From the NCBI RefSeq assembly GCF_007828725.1, contig NZ_VIUW01000001.1:1-64000 (forward strand): a DNA stretch of 64,000 nt, in the 5' to 3' direction. Every line of letters begins with the position of its first letter. Within the stretch, counting starts at the first letter, position 1. The notes beneath the pieces are model-generated. The model made no database searches and was not told the origin of the DNA. It saw nothing but the letters and a program-made list of their open reading frames with translations. This document shows positions 17,709 through 26,279 of this stretch, one piece after another. This stretch comes from Marihabitans asiaticum. GTDB taxonomy: Bacteria; Actinomycetota; Actinomycetes; Actinomycetales; Dermatophilaceae. Position numbers and translations under genes: made by a program.

Positions 17709-20348
17709 TCAGAAGTCGCCGCCCTCGCGCTGGAAGTTGGTGAACCGGGCGTAGTGGCCCTGGAAGCCAAGGGTGATGTCTGCGGTGGGTCCGTTGCGGT
17801 GCTTGGCGACGATGACATCGGCCTCGCCCTCGCGCCCTGCCTCGGGGTCGCGATCCCGGTGCAGCAGGATGACGACGTCGGCGTCCTGCTCGATCGAGCC
17901 ACTTTCGCGAAGGTCGCTCATCGCCGGACGCTTGTCCGTTCGCTGCTCGGGGCCACGGTTGAGCTGGCTGATCGCGATGACCGGTACCTCGAGCTCCTTA
18001 GCGAGCAGCTTCAGCGCCCGGGAGAACTCGGCGACCTCCTGCTGACGCGACTCGACCTTCTTGCCGCTCGTCATGAGCTGCAGGTAGTCGATGACGATGA
18101 GCTTGAGGTTGTGCTGCTGCTTCAGCCGGCGCGCCTTGGCTCGAATCTCCATGAGCGCAAGGTTGGGACTGTCGTCGATGAAGAGCGGGCTCGCGCTGAT
18201 CCGTCCCATGACCCGCGAGAGCTTGCCCCACTCGGGGTCGCTCATCCGCCCCCGCCGCAGGCTCTGCAGCGAGATGGAGGCCTCCGCCGCGAGAACCCGC
18301 ATCGTGATCTCGGTGCGGCTCATCTCCAACGAGAAGACGGCCGTCGCCATCTTGTGCTGGATCGCTGCCGCGCGGGCCACGTCGATTCCCAGCGTCGAGT
18401 TGTGCGTCGGCACCATCGCCCGCCCAGCGAGGTAGAGGTGGTCGTCGTTGTCCACCTCGACGCAGCGGACCGGCACCGATGGCACGGCCCGGACGTCGGT
18501 GATGAACCGTGAGTCCCGGCGCTGGAAAGTCCGCCCCCGACGCTCGCGATGCAACGTCGCCTTGCGCTCCAAGGCGAAGGCCTCTTCATCGGCGCTGAAG
18601 GTCAGGGTGTATGCGGTCGAGGACTGCACCGAGCGGCCGTGTACGGCCTTTTCGCTCACGCCGCACCGATAGCCCAGTCCCGCGACCAGGTCGTAGGCGT
18701 CATCGCGGAGTCGGCGAGACGTCGTCGTGAGCTGGACGCACCCCGCCTTCGTCACCGTCCCGTCGGTATCGAGCAGTCCCGCCAGCACCTCCCTGCGCTG
18801 AGCCTCGCTGGCTCGCAGGTACACCATCGGGATGTGCTTGTTGCCGAGCACTCCGACCGTGCGTAGCAGCCCCTGGACCGTGCCGTGCTCGGCATGACAT
18901 GCCTGGCAGCGTCGCTGTCCAGATGACGGCTGACCGCAGTCCGGGCAGCGAGGTGCCGGCATCCGATCAGTCCCACGTGAACGGCCCCCGCACGACCGGC
19001 CGCAGGTCTTGACCTGCGAGGTTCTCGGCACGAAGTGCTCACCGCACACCACGCAGGTACGGGTGGCGGCCTCCGTCACGGGAAGCCGAAGCGAGTACCG
19101 CATCGGAGCGGCCGTCTTGGTGACCACAAGCCCTTCGCTCTCGAGTCGCTGGACGATCCCGTCATCGGTTGTCGTGATAGCTGCACAGTCGGTCGACCCA
19201 TCACCGAGCCACGCCCCAAGCACATAAGGAGACAAGGGCAGGTCTGCCTCAGGCAGGTCGAGAGGCCGGGCCAGCTTCACCGAGTGGTTCAGCCGGCGCT
19301 CCGCGGTCTGCGTACGCAGCGTCGCCGCGATCTCCGACGTCGTCCGTACCTCAGCGAAGGTCTGCTGGTTCTGGCATCGGTTGCGCTTGTCCCGCGCGGA
19401 CTGGAAGGACCTGCGCGACGCTCGGGTGTCGGTGAGCCACTGATGCTGCTCATCTGCCACGATGACCGTCCCGTCGGAGAACTCCACCTCGTAGCAGGGT
19501 CTGCCGTTCATCACCTCGGTAGCGGCGACCACCCTCGTCGGACGTCCCGTGGCATCGAGCAACTGGTCGCCCACGGCGACCTCGCCCATCGTTGTCCAGC
19601 CCGTCGGGGTGGGCAACGGGGTCTCCAGCGCGAGCGCCTTGCCGACTGCAGGCCTGGCCGCCACGACGATCATCTGACCGGGGTGCAGCCCGTGGGTCAG
19701 CTCGTCGAGCTCGGTGAAGCCGGTCGGCACCCCGGTCAGCTCGTCGCTGCGCCCCGAGGCCACCTCGATCTCGGCCATCGTCTCGTTGAGCGTGTCCCAC
19801 AACGCGACGTAGTCCTCGCCGCCACGCTTCTCGGCAACGCCATACATCTCTGCTTGGGCGGCGTTGACGATCTCCTCGACGTCCCCGCCGCCGGTGCCGT
19901 AGCCCATCTGCACGATCCGGGTCCCAGCGTCGACCAGCCGGCGCAGGATCGCCCGCTCGGCGACGATCTGGGCGTAGAAGCCGGCGTTGGCAGCCGTCGG
20001 CACCGACTGGATGAGGTCGTGCAGGTAGGCCTGCCCACCCGCTCGCTGCAGCGTCCCCCGCTTGCTCAGCTCGTCGGCGACGGTGATCGCGTCGGCCGGC
20101 TCGCCCTTGCTGTACAGGTCAATGATCGCGTCGAAGATCAGCTCGTGCGCCGGCTTGTAGAAGTCGCCCCCACGCACCGTCTCGCCGACGTCGGCGATCG
20201 CGTCCTTGCTCAGCAGCATCCCGCCGAGCACGGACTGCTCCGCCCCGAGGTCCTGCGGCGGCACTCTGTCGCCGGGCCGGCCGCCCCCTTCGCCCTCGTC
20301 TGCGGGCGGCATCGAGCCGAACATCGACTCCAGATCACTCGTGGTCAC
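17709..20348 (-). CDS. dnaB: Replicative DNA helicase DnaB with a 413-residue intein
   Basis: 879 residues as translated, 466 after splicing, the normal DnaB length. The N-terminal domain begins near DRVPPQDLGAEQSVLGGMLL and the RecA-type domain near TGVPTGFTELDELTHGLHPG. The Walker A motif ARPAVGK-STLG is split by the intein between Lys237 and Ser651. Later motifs include LIVIDYLQLM (Walker B), ISQLNRGPEQR and HRNGPTADITLGFQGHYARF. GTG start with GGGAGG ribosome site. DnaB is the hexameric fork helicase. The gene follows rpsF-ssb-rpsR-rplI in the same orientation, as in other actinobacteria, but here 33 kb away. DnaA boxes lie 63-138 nt upstream of the start codon. Confidence 0.97.
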   Translation of the reverse strand: MTTSDLESMFGSMPPADEGEGGGRPGDRVPPQDLGAEQSVLGGMLLSKDAIADVGETVRGGDFYKPAHELIFDAIIDLYSKGEPADAITVADELSKRGTLQRAGGQAYLHDLIQSVPTAANAGFYAQIVAERAILRRLVDAGTRIVQMGYGTGGGDVEEIVNAAQAEMYGVAEKRGGEDYVALWDTLNETMAEIEVASGRSDELTGVPTGFTELDELTHGLHPGQMIVVAARPAVGKALALETPLPTPTGWTTMGEVAVGDQLLDATGRPTRVVAATEVMNGRPCYEVEFSDGTVIVADEQHQWLTDTRASRRSFQSARDKRNRCQNQQTFAEVRTTSEIAATLRTQTAERRLNHSVKLARPLDLPEADLPLSPYVLGAWLGDGSTDCAAITTTDDGIVQRLESEGLVVTKTAAPMRYSLRLPVTEAATRTCVVCGEHFVPRTSQVKTCGRSCGGRSRGTDRMPAPRCPDCGQPSSGQRRCQACHAEHGTVQGLLRTVGVLGNKHIPMVYLRASEAQRREVLAGLLDTDGTVTKAGCVQLTTTSRRLRDDAYDLVAGLGYRCGVSEKAVHGRSVQSSTAYTLTFSADEEAFALERKATLHRERRGRTFQRRDSRFITDVRAVPSVPVRCVEVDNDDHLYLAGRAMVPTHNSTLGIDVARAAAIQHKMATAVFSLEMSRTEITMRVLAAEASISLQSLRRGRMSDPEWGKLSRVMGRISASPLFIDDSPNLALMEIRAKARRLKQQHNLKLIVIDYLQLMTSGKKVESRQQEVAEFSRALKLLAKELEVPVIAISQLNRGPEQRTDKRPAMSDLRESGSIEQDADVVILLHRDRDPEAGREGEADVIVAKHRNGPTADITLGFQGHYARFTNFQREGGDF
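18399..19637 (-). other. Class 3 DnaB intein with LAGLIDADG endonuclease and zinc-ribbon insert
   Basis: Residues 238-650 of the DnaB precursor. Intein residue 1 is Ala instead of Cys/Ser. The class 3 WCT triad is present: Trp304 (EQHQWLT, block B), Cys629 (VRCVEV, block F) and Thr648 (VPTHN, block G). The C-terminus is His-Asn followed by extein Ser651. The endonuclease motifs are LGAWLGDGS and LAGLLDTDGT. Between them lie eight cysteines in CVVC, CGRSC, CPDC and CQAC pairs, suggesting two zinc sites. Inteins at this P-loop position are known in mycobacterial DnaB, where splicing has been linked to redox and metal state. The active residues look intact, so it should splice and may still home. 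Confidence 0.93.
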
Positions 20349-20410
20349 AGCACCTCCCGCGCGCGGTCAGGCAACTGTGGCACCGAGCACCGACAACGAC
20401 CTAACGGGCC

Positions 20411-20486
20411 TGTGGAGGAGGTGTGGACAATCTGTGGACGACACGCGATCGGCGTGTGCACAGCCCGTGGACAACCCTGTGGATGG
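20411..20486 (-). promoter_or_regulatory. DnaA-box cluster upstream of dnaB
   Basis: Six DnaA-box-like 9-mers on the dnaB coding strand within 76 nt: one perfect TTGTCCACA (20,422-20,430), two with one mismatch (TCGTCCACA, TTGTCCACG), and CCATCCACA, TCCTCCACA and CTGTGCACA as weaker ones. Spacing is 9-22 nt start to start. The surrounding 263 nt between dnaB and the DUF2277 gene has no other gene. DnaA would be expected to bind here and control dnaB or titrate DnaA. Confidence 0.65.
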
Positions 20487-20612
20487 TCCGGAGAGGCGCC
20501 GACGTGACTTCGCAGTAACCCTCATTTTCCGGGGCTGCGTCACCTCACATGCTGTGCATAGAAGATTCTTCGTCCCGCCCCGTTACCCACAGGGCTCAGG
20601 AGTCACAGGAGG

Positions 20613-20888
20613 TTACCCAGAAGTTGCATAGCGAGCGCGGGCACGCTCTCGTGCCTTCGCCGCCTCGACCTCCCGGTCCTTCGGCGGAGCGGCGGTCGTG
20701 AGCTGTCCGAGCAGCCGCTGGGTCGCCGCAGCCACCTCGTCCACGGCCTCGGCGAACGCCTCCGCGTTGGCCTGCGACGGCTTGGTCGACCCGCTCACCT
20801 TGCGCACGTACTGCAGCGCGGCGGCGCGCACCTCCTCGGAGGTCGCGGGCGGCTCGAAGTTGTGGAGCTGTCGAATGTTGCGGCACAT
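20613..20888 (-). CDS. DUF2277 protein
   Basis: 91 residues. The start MCRNIRQLHNFEPPATSEEV is the signature of DUF2277, a family of small conserved bacterial proteins of unknown function with an N-terminal Cys-Arg-Asn. The middle VRAAALQYVRKVSG is conserved, and the C-terminus is a charged helix (EVEAAKARERARARY). An ATG start is chosen because the family begins there. It stands alone between the YtxH-like gene and the dnaB control region. The left copy is one codon longer. Confidence 0.9.
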   Translation of the reverse strand: MCRNIRQLHNFEPPATSEEVRAAALQYVRKVSGSTKPSQANAEAFAEAVDEVAAATQRLLGQLTTAAPPKDREVEAAKARERARARYATSG

Positions 20889-20990
20889 GCGACCAGTGTG
20901 CGCCTCGCCTCGGGGCCCAGGTCGGTGGAGGTAGGACCGGTGTATCAGGCCGGGCGTTTCTACCTCGAATCGGCTGCGGGGGAGGGGACG

Positions 20991-21032
20991 GCGAAGGGGG
21001 AGGGCCGCCATCGGCGGGCCCTCCCCCTTCGC
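20991..21032 (-). terminator. Hairpin terminator built from an inverted CGAAGGGG pair
   Basis: Stem GCGAAGGGGGAGGGCC / GGCCCTCCCCCTTCGC with 19 pairs and one bulge, 19 nt after the YtxH-like gene on the minus strand. Confidence 0.75.
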
Positions 21033-21051
21033 GTCGGTCGAGCCTTAAGGC

Positions 21052-21387
21052 TCAGGGCAGCTTGTCGCCGCCCGGGCCGAAGCCGCTGGTGTCGGCGTGC
21101 AGCTCGCCGTCGTCACCGCGGTGGATCGTGTCCGGCAGGTCCTCGCCGCGGCTCGCCTTGTCCTTGACGGTGCCGGCGGCGTCCTTGGCCGCGCCGGTCA
21201 CCTTGTCGGCCACGGCCGGGCCCTGGGTCTGCGCGGTGTGCTTGGCCTGGCCCACGGCCTTCTGCGTCTTCGGGCTCGACCACAGCTGGTTGGCCTGGGT
21301 CTTGATCTGCTCGTAGCGCTCCTTGCCCGCGCGCGCACCGAGGACGTAGCCGGCAGCCATGCCGGCGAGGAAAGACATCTTGGCCAT
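21052..21387 (-). CDS. YtxH-like small membrane-associated protein
   Basis: 111 residues. The N-terminus FLAGMAAGYVLGARAGKERY is a short glycine-zipper membrane segment as in YtxH-like proteins, followed by a long polar Lys/Ala/Gln helix (KTQKAVGQAKHTAQ, AADKVTGAAKDAAGTVKDKA) and an acidic end (DDGELHADTSGFGPGGDKLP). Such proteins are often induced by stress and sit at the membrane, but the function is unknown. A strong GAAGGAGG ribosome site precedes the ATG. It is divergent from the PhoD-like gene (113 nt) and ends at a strong hairpin. Confidence 0.85.
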   Translation of the reverse strand: MAKMSFLAGMAAGYVLGARAGKERYEQIKTQANQLWSSPKTQKAVGQAKHTAQTQGPAVADKVTGAAKDAAGTVKDKASRGEDLPDTIHRGDDGELHADTSGFGPGGDKLP

Positions 21388-21500
21388 GACGGCCTCCTTC
21401 GAATCGGGTACGAGGCTTACGGTGCCACGTTCGGGCGCCCGGTGCGCTCTAGCGGGCCGGGCAAAACTGCACGTGAGCGGCCCGTGCGAGAGTGGGGCCC

Positions 21501-23222
21501 ATGTCAGCGCTGATCCTCGGACCGCTCCTGCGCAGCGTGGAGGCCACGTCCGCCGCCGTGTGGGTCGAGACCGCGGGTGCCGCCACCGTCACCGTCCAGG
21601 CCGGTCAGACCGAGGCGAGCGCCCCCACCTTCGCCGTCCACGGGCACCACTACGCCCTGGTCGTGATCGACGGGCTCACCCCGGCCGAGCCCACCCCGTA
21701 CGAGGTGCTCGTCGACGACGAGCTGGTCTGGCCCGAGCCCGACTCCCCGTACCCAGCGCCGGTCCTCACGACGATCGACGAGCAGCGCCCCCTTCGCCTG
21801 GCCTTCGGCTCCTGCCGCACGAGCGTCCCGCACGACGCCGACGGCAACGCGACCCACGGTGTCGACGCCCTGCGCGCCTACGGCCTGCGCATGGCCGGCA
21901 TCACCCACTCCGAGGAGGACCCCGACGGCGCAGACGAGTCCGACACCCGCTGGCCCGACATGGTCCTCTTCCTCGGCGACCAGGTCTACGCCGACGAGAC
22001 CTCTCCGGCGATGCGGGAGTTCATCGCCTCGCGCCGCTCGCTGGACGAGGCGCCGTGGGAGGAGCTGAAGGACTTCGAGGAGTACGCCCACCTCTACGCC
22101 CTCGCCTGGCGCGACCCGGCGACCCGCTGGCTGCTCTCGACGCTGCCGAGCGTGATGATCTTCGACGACCACGACGTGCGCGACGACTGGAACACCTCGC
22201 TGGCCTGGCGCCGGCAGATGGAGGCCACCTCGTGGTGGCACGAGCGGATCGTCGCCGGGCTCTCGTCGTACTGGGTCTACCAGCACCTGGGCAACCTCAC
22301 CGCCGCCGAGCGCGCGGACGACGACATCTGGCAGATCATCACCGGCCACGACGGGCCGGGCGAGCTCGACCTCACCCAGACCCTCGACGACCTCGCGGAG
22401 CGGGTCGACGCCGAGCCGTCCGCCTACCGCTTCAGCTACTCCCGCGACTTCGGCGACCAGGTGCGGCTCGTCGTCGTCGACTCCCGCGCCGCCCGGGTGC
22501 TCGAGCCGGGACGCCGCTCCATCGTCGACGACCAGGAGATGGCCTGGCTCGACGGGCAGATGCGCGGCGATGTCGACCACCTGCTCATCGGCACCTCCCT
22601 GCCCTTCTTCCTCGCGCAGGGGCTGCACAACCTCGAGGCCTTCAACGAGGCGCTCGCCGCCGGCGCCTGGGGCGAGCGCGCGGCCCAGGTGGGCGAGAAG
22701 CTGCGCCAGGCGGTCGACATGGAGCACTGGGCGGCCTTCCAGGAGGGCTTCGCGCAGGTCTGCGACATGGTCATCGAGGTGGCGAGCGGCCGGCGCGGCG
22801 CCCCACCGGGCACCGTCACCTTCCTCTCCGGCGACGTGCACCACAGCTATGTCTCGGAGGCCTGGCACACCCGAGCCAACGAGCGAAGGGGGGTCGACCC
22901 CCTTCGCAGTCGGGTCATCCAGGCGGTCTGCTCACCGATCCGCAACCCCCTCCCCCGCTCGGTCCGGGTGGGAACCGCCTTCCTCTCCCGCAGCGTCGCC
23001 GCGCCGATCGGCCGGGCGGCGTCACTGGCGACCCGGGTCCCGAGGCCACCCCTTCGCTGGACCTACGTCGAGGGGCCGTGGTTCGACAACAACCTCGCGA
23101 CGCTCGAGGTGCAGGGGCGCGGCCTGCGCATGTGGTGGGCCCGCGGGGTGGTCAGTGGTGACGAGCACGACCGCCCGGTGCTGCAGCAGGTCGCCGACAT
23201 CACCATCGACCCGCCCCGCTAG
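21501..23222 (+). CDS. PhoD-like alkaline phosphatase/phosphodiesterase, apparently cytoplasmic
   Basis: 573 residues from ATG 21,501 (GTG at 21,492 is an alternative). A beta-sandwich N-terminal domain is followed by the metallophosphatase core, with LRLAFGSCRTS, MVLFLGDQVYADET, MIFDDHDVRDDWNTS, VRLVVVDSRAAR, LIGTSLPFFLA and FLSGDVHHSYV. These Asp, His and Cys/Tyr positions bind the Fe-Ca type metal centre of PhoD-family enzymes. No signal peptide or Tat twin-arginine is visible, so unlike classic PhoD it should stay in the cytoplasm. It converges on the dehydrogenase gene with 4 nt between stops. Confidence 0.9.
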   Translation: MSALILGPLLRSVEATSAAVWVETAGAATVTVQAGQTEASAPTFAVHGHHYALVVIDGLTPAEPTPYEVLVDDELVWPEPDSPYPAPVLTTIDEQRPLRLAFGSCRTSVPHDADGNATHGVDALRAYGLRMAGITHSEEDPDGADESDTRWPDMVLFLGDQVYADETSPAMREFIASRRSLDEAPWEELKDFEEYAHLYALAWRDPATRWLLSTLPSVMIFDDHDVRDDWNTSLAWRRQMEATSWWHERIVAGLSSYWVYQHLGNLTAAERADDDIWQIITGHDGPGELDLTQTLDDLAERVDAEPSAYRFSYSRDFGDQVRLVVVDSRAARVLEPGRRSIVDDQEMAWLDGQMRGDVDHLLIGTSLPFFLAQGLHNLEAFNEALAAGAWGERAAQVGEKLRQAVDMEHWAAFQEGFAQVCDMVIEVASGRRGAPPGTVTFLSGDVHHSYVSEAWHTRANERRGVDPLRSRVIQAVCSPIRNPLPRSVRVGTAFLSRSVAAPIGRAASLATRVPRPPLRWTYVEGPWFDNNLATLEVQGRGLRMWWARGVVSGDEHDRPVLQQVADITIDPPR

Positions 23223-23226
23223 AGCC

Positions 23227-24525
23227 TCACCACAGCGCCAGGCTGCGCTCGAAGATCCCGGCGAGGGCGTCCTCGGTGACCGGCTTCGGTGCGGTCGCGA
23301 GCAGCCGCTGCTGCTGGATCGCGCCAGTGACGAGGTCGGGGATGTCGCCGCTGCCGTAGCCGACCGCGCCGCACCCGTTCGGGATCCCGATGTCGCGCAT
23401 GAGGTCGATGAGCACGGTCGGCAGCAGCTCCTCGTCGGCGACCGTGCCGTAGTCCTTCTCCGAGTCGCCGGCGAGCAGTCGGGCCGCCGCCAGGTGGCGC
23501 TGCGGTGCCGCGTCGAAGGTGAAGCGGAAGGCCTCGGGCGCGGTGAGCGAGACGGACATGCCGTGCGGCACCAGCGGCTCCTCCCCGGGGTAGTCGGCGG
23601 GGTGGAAGTCCTTGACCCGTCCGGCGATCGGGTAGGCGTTGGCGTGCGGGATGTGCACCCCGGCGTTGCCGAAGCCGGCCCCGGCGAAGGTCGCCGCGAG
23701 TGCCATGTCGCCCCGGGCATCGAGGTTGCCGCCGTCACGAACCGCGGTGCGGAAGGAGCCGGCCAGCAGCGACAGCGCCTTCTCGGAGAACATGTCGGCG
23801 ATCGGGTTCGAGCCGCAGTACGGCACCCGCTCGTGGGCCTGCTTGCGCTCGTAGGAGGTGTACGGACGCGCGGTGTAGGACTCCAACGCGTGGCAGAGGA
23901 TGTCCATCCCGGCCGCCGCGGTCACCCCGGCCGGCTGGGTCACGGTGAGCAGCGGGTCGATCACCGCCATGCTCGGGCGCAGCCGGGCGTGGCTGATCCC
24001 TGTCTTGACCTGGAGCGAGAGGACGTCGAGGACGCAGATCGTCGTGCTCTCGGACCCGGTGCCGGTCGTCGTGGGGACGGCGACGAGGGGCTTCAGCGGG
24101 TGCTCCGGCGCCCGGCCCTCGCCGACCGGGGCGTTGAGGTAGTCCATCAGCTCGCCGTCGTTGGTGGTGAGCAGGTTGATCGCCTTCGCGGTATCGATCG
24201 TGCTGCCACCCCCGACGGCGACGAAGGCGTCCCACGGCCCAGTAGATCGGGCGTGCTCGACCGCCTCGCGAAGGGAGTGGTCCGTCGGCTCGACGTGGGT
24301 ACCGGACCAGAGCACCGCTTCGATGCCGAACTGCCCCATCTGGTCGGCCACCCGCTGCGCGACCCCCGCCTCTGCGACACCGGGGTCGGTGACCACGAGC
24401 ACCCGCTTCGCCCCGGTGAGGCTGAGGTCGTACCCGATCTCCTCGGATGCCCCCGCGCCGAACTTCAGCTGCGGGGTGGCGTAGGTGAAGATCGTCTCGG
24501 GGGTCTGCGGCTGCGGGTGCGTCAT
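23227..24525 (-). CDS. Iron-dependent alcohol dehydrogenase, hydroxyacid-oxoacid transhydrogenase (ADHFE1) type
   Basis: 432 residues from the ATG at 24,525 (MTHPQPQTPETIF). An upstream in-frame ATG would add 24 unconserved residues. Features are FTYATPQLKFGAGASEEIGY, AFVAVGGGSTIDTAKA (NAD(P) binding), AVPTTTGTGSESTT, ILCHALESYTARPY, and FGNAGVHIPHANAYPIAG with LVPHGMSVSLTAPEAF (metal-binding histidines). The closest family I know is the mitochondrial hydroxyacid-oxoacid transhydrogenase, which couples 4-hydroxybutyrate oxidation to 2-oxoglutarate reduction. The substrate here is an inference. It diverges from a hemerythrin gene 52 nt away. Confidence 0.85.
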   Translation of the reverse strand: MTHPQPQTPETIFTYATPQLKFGAGASEEIGYDLSLTGAKRVLVVTDPGVAEAGVAQRVADQMGQFGIEAVLWSGTHVEPTDHSLREAVEHARSTGPWDAFVAVGGGSTIDTAKAINLLTTNDGELMDYLNAPVGEGRAPEHPLKPLVAVPTTTGTGSESTTICVLDVLSLQVKTGISHARLRPSMAVIDPLLTVTQPAGVTAAAGMDILCHALESYTARPYTSYERKQAHERVPYCGSNPIADMFSEKALSLLAGSFRTAVRDGGNLDARGDMALAATFAGAGFGNAGVHIPHANAYPIAGRVKDFHPADYPGEEPLVPHGMSVSLTAPEAFRFTFDAAPQRHLAAARLLAGDSEKDYGTVADEELLPTVLIDLMRDIGIPNGCGAVGYGSGDIPDLVTGAIQQQRLLATAPKPVTEDALAGIFERSLALW

Positions 24526-24577
24526 CCCCCCATCCTGGCCCCCACGGCGTCGGTACCCGGCGCTAGCGTCGGTGTTC

Positions 24578-25084
24578 ATGGACATCACCGAGATCATCCA
24601 GCACCAGCACGACGAGCAGCGTCGGATGTTTGCCTACCTCGAGCAGTGGCCGCGCGAGGACACTGCCGGCCTCGAGGCGATGTGGCGTCGCCTTGCGATC
24701 CTCCTCGAGGTGCACGCCGAGGCCGAGGAGCGCTTCTTCTACCACCAGCTCGACGAGGTCGGCGAGGGCGCCGGTGACGCCGAGAGCAAGGACGAGGAGA
24801 TCACCGACGCGATCAAGGACCACAACAAGATCCGTGAAGCGGTGCGTCGGGCCGACTCCGCCAAGCCCGGCAGCGAGCAGTGGTGGCAGGCCGTCGTCGA
24901 CGCCAACACCCAGAACAGCGACCACATGGGCGAGGAGGAGCGTCAGGACCTCACCGACTTCCGCCAGCAGGCCAGCCTGCAGTGGCGCCACGACCTGGCC
25001 GTGCAGTTCCTGCGCTTCGAGGCCGAGCACTGGGCGAAGGGGGTCACTCCGGTCGACAAGGACCCGGCCGACTTCACCGGCTGA
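24578..25084 (+). CDS. Hemerythrin HHE-domain protein
   Basis: 168 residues. The ligands of the four-helix di-iron fold are visible: IIQHQHDEQRRMF (helix 1 His), LLEVHAEAEERFFYHQL (His and Glu), IKDHNKIREAV (His) and NSDHMGEEERQDL (His and Glu). It probably binds O2 or acts in oxidative or nitrosative stress. The ATG at 24,578 starts two codons after an in-frame GTG. The C-terminal 40 residues (FRQQASLQWRHDLAV) are beyond the HHE core. No operon partner. Confidence 0.85.
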   Translation: MDITEIIQHQHDEQRRMFAYLEQWPREDTAGLEAMWRRLAILLEVHAEAEERFFYHQLDEVGEGAGDAESKDEEITDAIKDHNKIREAVRRADSAKPGSEQWWQAVVDANTQNSDHMGEEERQDLTDFRQQASLQWRHDLAVQFLRFEAEHWAKGVTPVDKDPADFTG

Positions 25085-25136
25085 GCAAGGGGTCCGGCGG
25101 AGCCGAGCGGGCTCACCGCGCCACCCTGACCCGTGG

Positions 25137-26174
25137 TCACCGCAGCCACGCGGGGCCCAGGCGAGCCGGGATGTTGGTCCGGGTGACCACCTGCACCGCG
25201 GCGCCGACGGACACCGGGCTGCCGGCCTCCAGGTGGTGATGGCGCAGCAGCTGGGTCAGCGCGGTCCGGGCATCGGCGCGCAGGTCGTGGTGCAGCACGA
25301 CATCGATCCGCCCTGCGCGCAGCAGGGCGAGGTTGTCTGCGTCGAGGTCGTGCGCGACGAAGGTCTCGCAGGTCTGGCCGGCCTCGTCCAGGGCGCCGAG
25401 CACCGCTCGGTTGCCCCCGCCGGCTGAGTAGACCGCGACCACCGGCGCGGCGAGACCAGCCAGCGCGGCGCGAACCGCGTCGCCGGTCGAGCCGTCCAGG
25501 CCATCGGCGTCGGCCACCCCGAGGACCTCCAGGTCGGGACGCAGCCGGTCCAGCTCCGCGACGAGGGCCGAGCGCCGCTCCTCCTCGCCGTAGAAGCTCG
25601 AGCGGCTCACCGTCGTGAGCACCGACCCCTCGGACCTGGTCATCCGGGCCACGAGGTAGGCGGCGGTCTGGCCGGCCGCCGCGTTGTCCAGGCCGACATA
25701 GGCGATCCGAGGCGCCCGCAGATCGGTCACGAGGGTGACCACGGGCACCCCTCGATCGGCGAGCCGGGCGACCGCGCTCTCCACCTCGGGCACCGCGGGC
25801 GCCTTGAGCAGCACCCCGTGGCTGCTCCGACCAGGCCGCCCGACCCGCTCGAGCACCCTCACCAGGTCGGCCGGCTCTCCCCCTTCGCGCAGGTCGAAGC
25901 GGGCCCTCGCGCCCGGGATGCCCGGCAGCTGGCTCTCGACCGCCTCGCGCACCCGGTCGGTGAAGCGCCGTGGCGCCTGCATCACGACGTCGACCACGAT
26001 CGGGCGCGCACCGAGGCGCAGCGCCCGCTCCTGCCGGTCGAGCTCGGCCACCGCCTGCTCGACCGCTCGCGCGGCCCGCGGGCTGGCCCCAGGCCGCCCG
26101 TGCAGCACTCGGTCGACCGTGGCCGCAGAGAGCCCCGCCTGCTCGGCGATGTCGCGGACGCGGTGGCTGCGCAC
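25137..26174 (-). CDS. LacI-family transcriptional regulator
   Basis: 345 residues from GTG 26,174, chosen because the helix-turn-helix RVRDIAEQAGLSAATVDRVL must be at the N-terminus. Longer frames upstream are unconserved. The hinge and hexose-binding-type effector domain follow (IVVDVVMQAPRRFTDRVREA, GVPVVTLVTDLRAPRIAYVG, YSAGGGNRAVLGALDEA, FVAHDLDADNLALLRAGRID). The closing NIPARLGPAWLR is out of the core. It is divergent from the PhyH-SDR-Gfo/Idh unit across 105 nt, so it probably controls those inositol-related genes and itself. The effector would be an inositol or derived sugar. Confidence 0.88.
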   Translation of the reverse strand: MRSHRVRDIAEQAGLSAATVDRVLHGRPGASPRAARAVEQAVAELDRQERALRLGARPIVVDVVMQAPRRFTDRVREAVESQLPGIPGARARFDLREGGEPADLVRVLERVGRPGRSSHGVLLKAPAVPEVESAVARLADRGVPVVTLVTDLRAPRIAYVGLDNAAAGQTAAYLVARMTRSEGSVLTTVSRSSFYGEEERRSALVAELDRLRPDLEVLGVADADGLDGSTGDAVRAALAGLAAPVVAVYSAGGGNRAVLGALDEAGQTCETFVAHDLDADNLALLRAGRIDVVLHHDLRADARTALTQLLRHHHLEAGSPVSVGAAVQVVTRTNIPARLGPAWLR

Positions 26175-26279
26175 CCATGCAGCGTAGGGCGGAGCGGCTC
26201 TCACCGGCCGCGATGCTGAGGTGAATCTGAGGTGATCGCCCCCTGGTGCCGCGACCCCGACGCCGGGATCGTGGAGGTC

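Larger units (their letters stand above)
11859..23710. repeat. Giant inverted repeat, right arm
   Basis: Mirror copy of the left arm. The sequence runs on without a break at 23,710 into unique DNA (the iron-dependent dehydrogenase is complete here, 23,227-24,525), so this arm is the one anchored in the genome. It keeps dnaB, the PhoD-like gene and the DUF2277 gene open. It carries two apparent 1-nt errors near the axis: a missing C at about 11,923 and an extra G at about 13,575. Confidence 0.97.

Noticed and set aside
20411-20486. Chromosomal origin oriC
   Set aside because: No dnaA or dnaN, no AT-rich unwinding region and few boxes. A regulatory array is the simpler reading.
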